In this document: positions 61,413-64,000 of the stretch, one piece after another
Layout of the letters: each line of letters opens with the position of its first letter
Numbering within the stretch: position 1 is the first letter of the stretch
Notes under the pieces: model-generated
What the model saw: only the letters and a program-made list of their open reading frames with translations
Databases searched by the model: none
Told to the model about the DNA's origin: nothing
Source: a bacterium
Lineage (GTDB): Bacteria > Armatimonadota > Abditibacteriia > Abditibacteriales > Abditibacteriaceae
Reading direction: 5' to 3'
NCBI GenBank assembly: GCA_004172935.1
Contig: SDZD01000007.1
Span: 62,001-126,000, forward strand
DNA: 64,000 bases
Translations under genes and position numbers: made by a program

Positions 61413-62234
61413 TTACTTGTTTTCCCACTTGTTGAGCCATGCGGCGGCTTTCTCGCGTCGCAATAGCATCTTCTCGCGCTGTTCGGCGGCTTCTCGCCGT
61501 GCCTTCGCTGCTAAAAGCGTCTTGGCGATGTCGCGATACATCCGCATTCTGTTGCGAAAGCCCTTCAACGGCCCCAATTTCTCTTCTTTGATGGGGTGCG
61601 TCACCGAATGCAGATATGCATAGTCCAATTTTAGCGAAGGATCACTCTGCACATGGCTGGTGATGGCTGCCTCCACGCCAAAACGCGAACGGGTTAAACC
61701 GGGCACGCTCAAAAACACATCGCGCCGAATTGCCCGCTGTCCGGTGATGGATGGTGTCGCGCGATGGCACCAACTCAGCCACCAGCCCAACAGTCCGCCG
61801 CGAACCGCTCCAAACAGCCCAAGTGTCATATCCGCCGGGTTGTTCTCACGAAGCATTGGCTCCAACATGTTGTCCACCTGAGCGGGGCGTAGCCCAATCA
61901 GGTCGGCATCCAAAAACAGCAGGATTTCGGCGAACGTGTTGTGCGCGCCGTGCGCCATTGCGCCGCCCTTACCGATGTTTTGTGGCAAAGCGAACAAACG
62001 AACGGGCACACGCGCATCGGCTTCGCGTCCGTCCATCCAGCGCCTTACCTGCTCCGCTGTGTCATCCGTGCAACCATCCGTGACGCAAATCACTTCGTCC
62101 ACATTAGATGCTGCACATAAGGTTTCAAGAACATCGCACACCCGCCCTGATTCATTGTAGGCTGGAACGATAGCTGCGACTTGGGGTTTGGACGCCACAG
62201 GCGTCTTGGGTTCGATGGGCGAATAAACGGGCAT
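61413..62234 (-). CDS. Glycosyltransferase family 2
   Basis: This 273-residue GT-A fold enzyme uses a nucleotide sugar donor. Visible motifs are AAIVPAYNESGRVCDVLETL, EVICVTDGCTDDTAEQV, NIGKGGAMAHGA, and LLFLDADLIGL (metal-binding DxD). It ends with a basic coiled helix (AKARREAAEQREKMLLRREKAAAWL) that may lie on the membrane. It begins in the TAATG overlap with trxA's stop, so the two are translationally coupled. The acceptor is unknown; similar enzymes make glycolipids or glucosyl-glycerate. Confidence 0.85.
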   Translation of the reverse strand: MPVYSPIEPKTPVASKPQVAAIVPAYNESGRVCDVLETLCAASNVDEVICVTDGCTDDTAEQVRRWMDGREADARVPVRLFALPQNIGKGGAMAHGAHNTFAEILLFLDADLIGLRPAQVDNMLEPMLRENNPADMTLGLFGAVRGGLLGWWLSWCHRATPSITGQRAIRRDVFLSVPGLTRSRFGVEAAITSHVQSDPSLKLDYAYLHSVTHPIKEEKLGPLKGFRNRMRMYRDIAKTLLAAKARREAAEQREKMLLRREKAAAWLNKWENK

Positions 62235-62563
62235 TAAGCGGCGAGAACCTCGTCAATTGTTTGGGCGAGTTGCTCTTCGCCTCGATAGCCGACTGCCTGG
62301 TTGATGACCTGGCCGTCTTTGAAGAAAAGCAGATTAGGCAAAGTTGAAATCGCGAACATGCCCGCGATGGCATGATTTTCGTCCACGTTGCACTTCACGA
62401 CTTTGAGGCGTCCGTCGTAGCGAGCCGCGAGGCGGTCGAGAACAGGTGACAGCATTTTGCAAGGCTGGCACCAGTCAGCCCAAAAATCCACCACAACCGG
62501 AACGTTCGCTTGCACGACTTCCGTTTGAAAATTGCCCTCGCCCACAACAGCCACTTGCGACAT
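62234..62563 (-). CDS. trxA: Thioredoxin
   Basis: This 109-residue redox protein has the active site FWADWCQPCKMLSPVL (WCQPC instead of the common WCGPC) and the cis-Pro loop ISTLPNLLFFKDG. A start at 62563 (MSQVAVVGEGNF) is supported by GAGGA five bases upstream; an ATG at 62575 in frame lacks this. It reduces disulfides in the cytoplasm with thioredoxin reductase. Gln replacing Gly in the active site is seen in some thioredoxins and may shift its redox potential. Confidence 0.93.
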   Translation of the reverse strand: MSQVAVVGEGNFQTEVVQANVPVVVDFWADWCQPCKMLSPVLDRLAARYDGRLKVVKCNVDENHAIAGMFAISTLPNLLFFKDGQVINQAVGYRGEEQLAQTIDEVLAA

Positions 62564-62623
62564 AAAAATCCTCAATTTACGCTGCGCGCAAACGCGCCGT
62601 GAAATTGCCCTTTCAATTTTACT

Positions 62624-63706
62624 TCACCGCGCATCCCTGACACGAGAGTTAGGGGCAAGCGCGATTAAGCGCCCGAATAAAACATCGAGCGCTAAGTTCG
62701 TTGACGCATTACGCAGGATGTGTTCCCGCGTTTGGCGCATGAGATCAAGGCGCGTCGCATTCGACGGCTCGATTCTTCCATTAGACGCGAGCCATCGCGC
62801 GCGTCCGGCAACACTGAGTTCGTCCAAGAATCGCGCCAACGCCGCGCGATTTCCCTTCGCTCCTAATTTTTTTGCATCCGCCTCGTCGCCTGCATCCTCA
62901 TCCCACCAGATTTTGGCGATTTTAATCGCTTCTTCGGTAAGACCAAGTGCCCCGACAGGCGAATAACGGTCCAGTCGCTCCACCATATTGGTAGCGATTT
63001 GAAAACGCGACGGCCCATTGCTGTCGCTCTCCATCAAGCGTTCCAATTCGCGTTTGGCCGCTCCTGGTCGCCCGTTCCCGGCCCGCACCGCCTCATTCAA
63101 GTCGCCAGCAGTGGCTCCTGGAAATTGGTTTTGCAGCCAGTCGAAAATATCGCCATCGCGCGCCGGAGATAATTGCAAATGCCAGCACCGCGATAAAATC
63201 GTCGGACGCAAGTTGCGTGCGTTTTCCGTCGTCAACACGATATGTGTCGAGGGCGGCGGCTCTTCCAGTGTTTTGAGTAAGGCGTTTTCCGCCGCATCGC
63301 CCGCTCGGTCGAACTGCGTTAGCACCAGCACCTTGCGTGGCCCTGAAACGGGTTTCCTAATCGCCTCTTCGCTCGCCTCGCGCGATTGCTCGACGCGAAA
63401 AACGCTCGAATCCAGAATCTCTGGCGCGCGCGTTGGCTCCCCCGCCGAAATAACCGGGCGAAACACACGATAATCGGGAAATGTCTCCACCTCCACTTGA
63501 TGGCAGTGGCGGCAGTGCCCACATGGCGCGGGCAAACCGTTTTCGTCCTCAATGGGCCGAGCGCACAAAAGCAGCTGCGCATAGCGCACGACGAACGCCG
63601 TTTTGCCGATATGAAGCGCCCCAGAAATGAGTAGTGTCTGGGGTATCTTATTTTTGGCAAAAGCCCGCGCCACCGCGCGCCAGCGTTCTTCGTGACCAAT
63701 GAGCAT
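62624..63706 (-). CDS. holB: DNA polymerase III subunit delta'
   Basis: This is a clamp-loader subunit. The 360-residue protein has an AAA+ N-terminus with the P-loop-like GALHIGKTAFV, the zinc module CGHCRHCHQ (about 62-70), VLVLTQFDRAGDAAENALLKTLEEPPPSTHIVLTT (described), and the SRC motif region RPTILSRCWHLQL. The delta' family often lacks ATPase function, and here the P-loop is degenerate in part. It lies 46 bp downstream of tmk, a usual pairing in bacteria. Confidence 0.9.
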   Translation of the reverse strand: MLIGHEERWRAVARAFAKNKIPQTLLISGALHIGKTAFVVRYAQLLLCARPIEDENGLPAPCGHCRHCHQVEVETFPDYRVFRPVISAGEPTRAPEILDSSVFRVEQSREASEEAIRKPVSGPRKVLVLTQFDRAGDAAENALLKTLEEPPPSTHIVLTTENARNLRPTILSRCWHLQLSPARDGDIFDWLQNQFPGATAGDLNEAVRAGNGRPGAAKRELERLMESDSNGPSRFQIATNMVERLDRYSPVGALGLTEEAIKIAKIWWDEDAGDEADAKKLGAKGNRAALARFLDELSVAGRARWLASNGRIEPSNATRLDLMRQTREHILRNASTNLALDVLFGRLIALAPNSRVRDAR

Positions 63707-63752
63707 AGATAAAACTCGATTCCAACTATCGACGGAAGGGGGACTTATACCT

Positions 63753-64000
63753 TCAACCGCTAACTAAAAATGCTTCCACATCCTGCCAAATCGTTTCTTC
63801 GAGTTGGTCGGGCGAAAGTTCGCCATTTAAAATGACGAATCTCTCTGGTATACGTCGCGCGATTTCCAAATATCGGGCGCGCACGCTTGTCAAGAATTCC
63901 AGCCCGCGTGCCTCTATTCTATCCTCACTGCTGCCCCGCCGTCGCTCAAAACCCACTTCGGGAGCAACATCAAGGAAAAAAGTCCGTTTTGGTTGCAGTT
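63753..64000 (-). CDS. tmk: Thymidylate kinase, C-terminal part (cut by the window edge)
   Basis: The readable 82 residues give LQPKRTFFLDVAPEVGFERR, the lid-type DRIEARGLEFLTSVRARYLEIA, RFVILNGELSPDQLEETIW and a TGA stop. This is the C-terminal half of dTMP kinase, which makes dTDP. The N-terminal P-loop is outside the window. The pairing with holB downstream is typical. Confidence 0.88.
   Translation of the reverse strand, partial: LQPKRTFFLDVAPEVGFERRRGSSEDRIEARGLEFLTSVRARYLEIARRIPERFVILNGELSPDQLEETIWQDVEAFLVSG

Overview
The window reads as chromosome of a free-living, GC-rich, diderm bacterium. A very large protein ends in an outer-membrane type beta-barrel, and several other proteins carry Sec signal peptides or lipoboxes. 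There is a sortase, a stalk-domain (copper amine oxidase N-terminal type) protein, GH78 carbohydrate metabolism and a set of long DUF11 surface proteins. This mixture fits the Armatimonadota/Abditibacteriota neighbourhood or a similarly deep lineage. That assignment is an impression from gene content only; no rRNA or other marker is present. Most genes are compact, with ATGA or TAATG overlaps and strong stem-loop terminators between convergent genes.

Layout. 1-6.2 kb: the end of a membrane protein, an arginyl-tRNA synthetase homologue that has lost both class I signature motifs, a secreted protein, a TIM-barrel sugar isomerase, a sortase with a DUF4177-like partner, and an ABC-2 permease. 6.4-10.7 kb: a leftward metal-homeostasis block with a GNAT, a MerC-like protein, two COG0523 (CobW-type) GTPases, a cysteine-free L33, a Fur-family regulator and a PAP2-like protein. 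10.8-25.9 kb: mixed housekeeping (tag, aspartokinase, beta-propeller and TPR proteins), two SDRs beside an ArsR-type regulator with duplicated operator-like sites, a zinc-ribbon Ser/Thr kinase, a LysM/stalk-domain protein, and an Rrf2 regulator followed by an FAH-family hydrolase. 26-28.5 kb: an SDR under a MerR-type promoter, its probable MerR regulator, a YdeI-like protein and a VOC protein. 28.7-42.3 kb: a split urease locus, ureABC leftward and ureF, ureG, ureD rightward, enclosing a carbohydrate-degradation pair (unknown CBM/toroid enzyme and GH78 rhamnosidase), two DinB-like proteins and a metallo-beta-lactamase-fold protein. 42.7-53.9 kb: a four-gene surface cluster of three secreted DUF11-type proteins and one 1,954-residue DUF11/SdrD-B/beta-barrel protein. 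54-60.6 kb: an HD-GYP response regulator, an OmpR-type regulator and a 1,592-residue hybrid kinase with about seven PAS domains. 61-64 kb: a small membrane protein, then a leftward run of glycosyltransferase, thioredoxin, DNA polymerase III delta' and thymidylate kinase (cut by the window edge).

The parts that look least described are the degenerate ArgRS, the surface cluster with its shared upstream element and overlapping minigene, the zinc-ribbon kinase, and a family of short palindromic interspersed repeats, one copy of which supplies the stop codon of ureD. I saw no tRNA, rRNA, CRISPR array, prophage or transposase gene.
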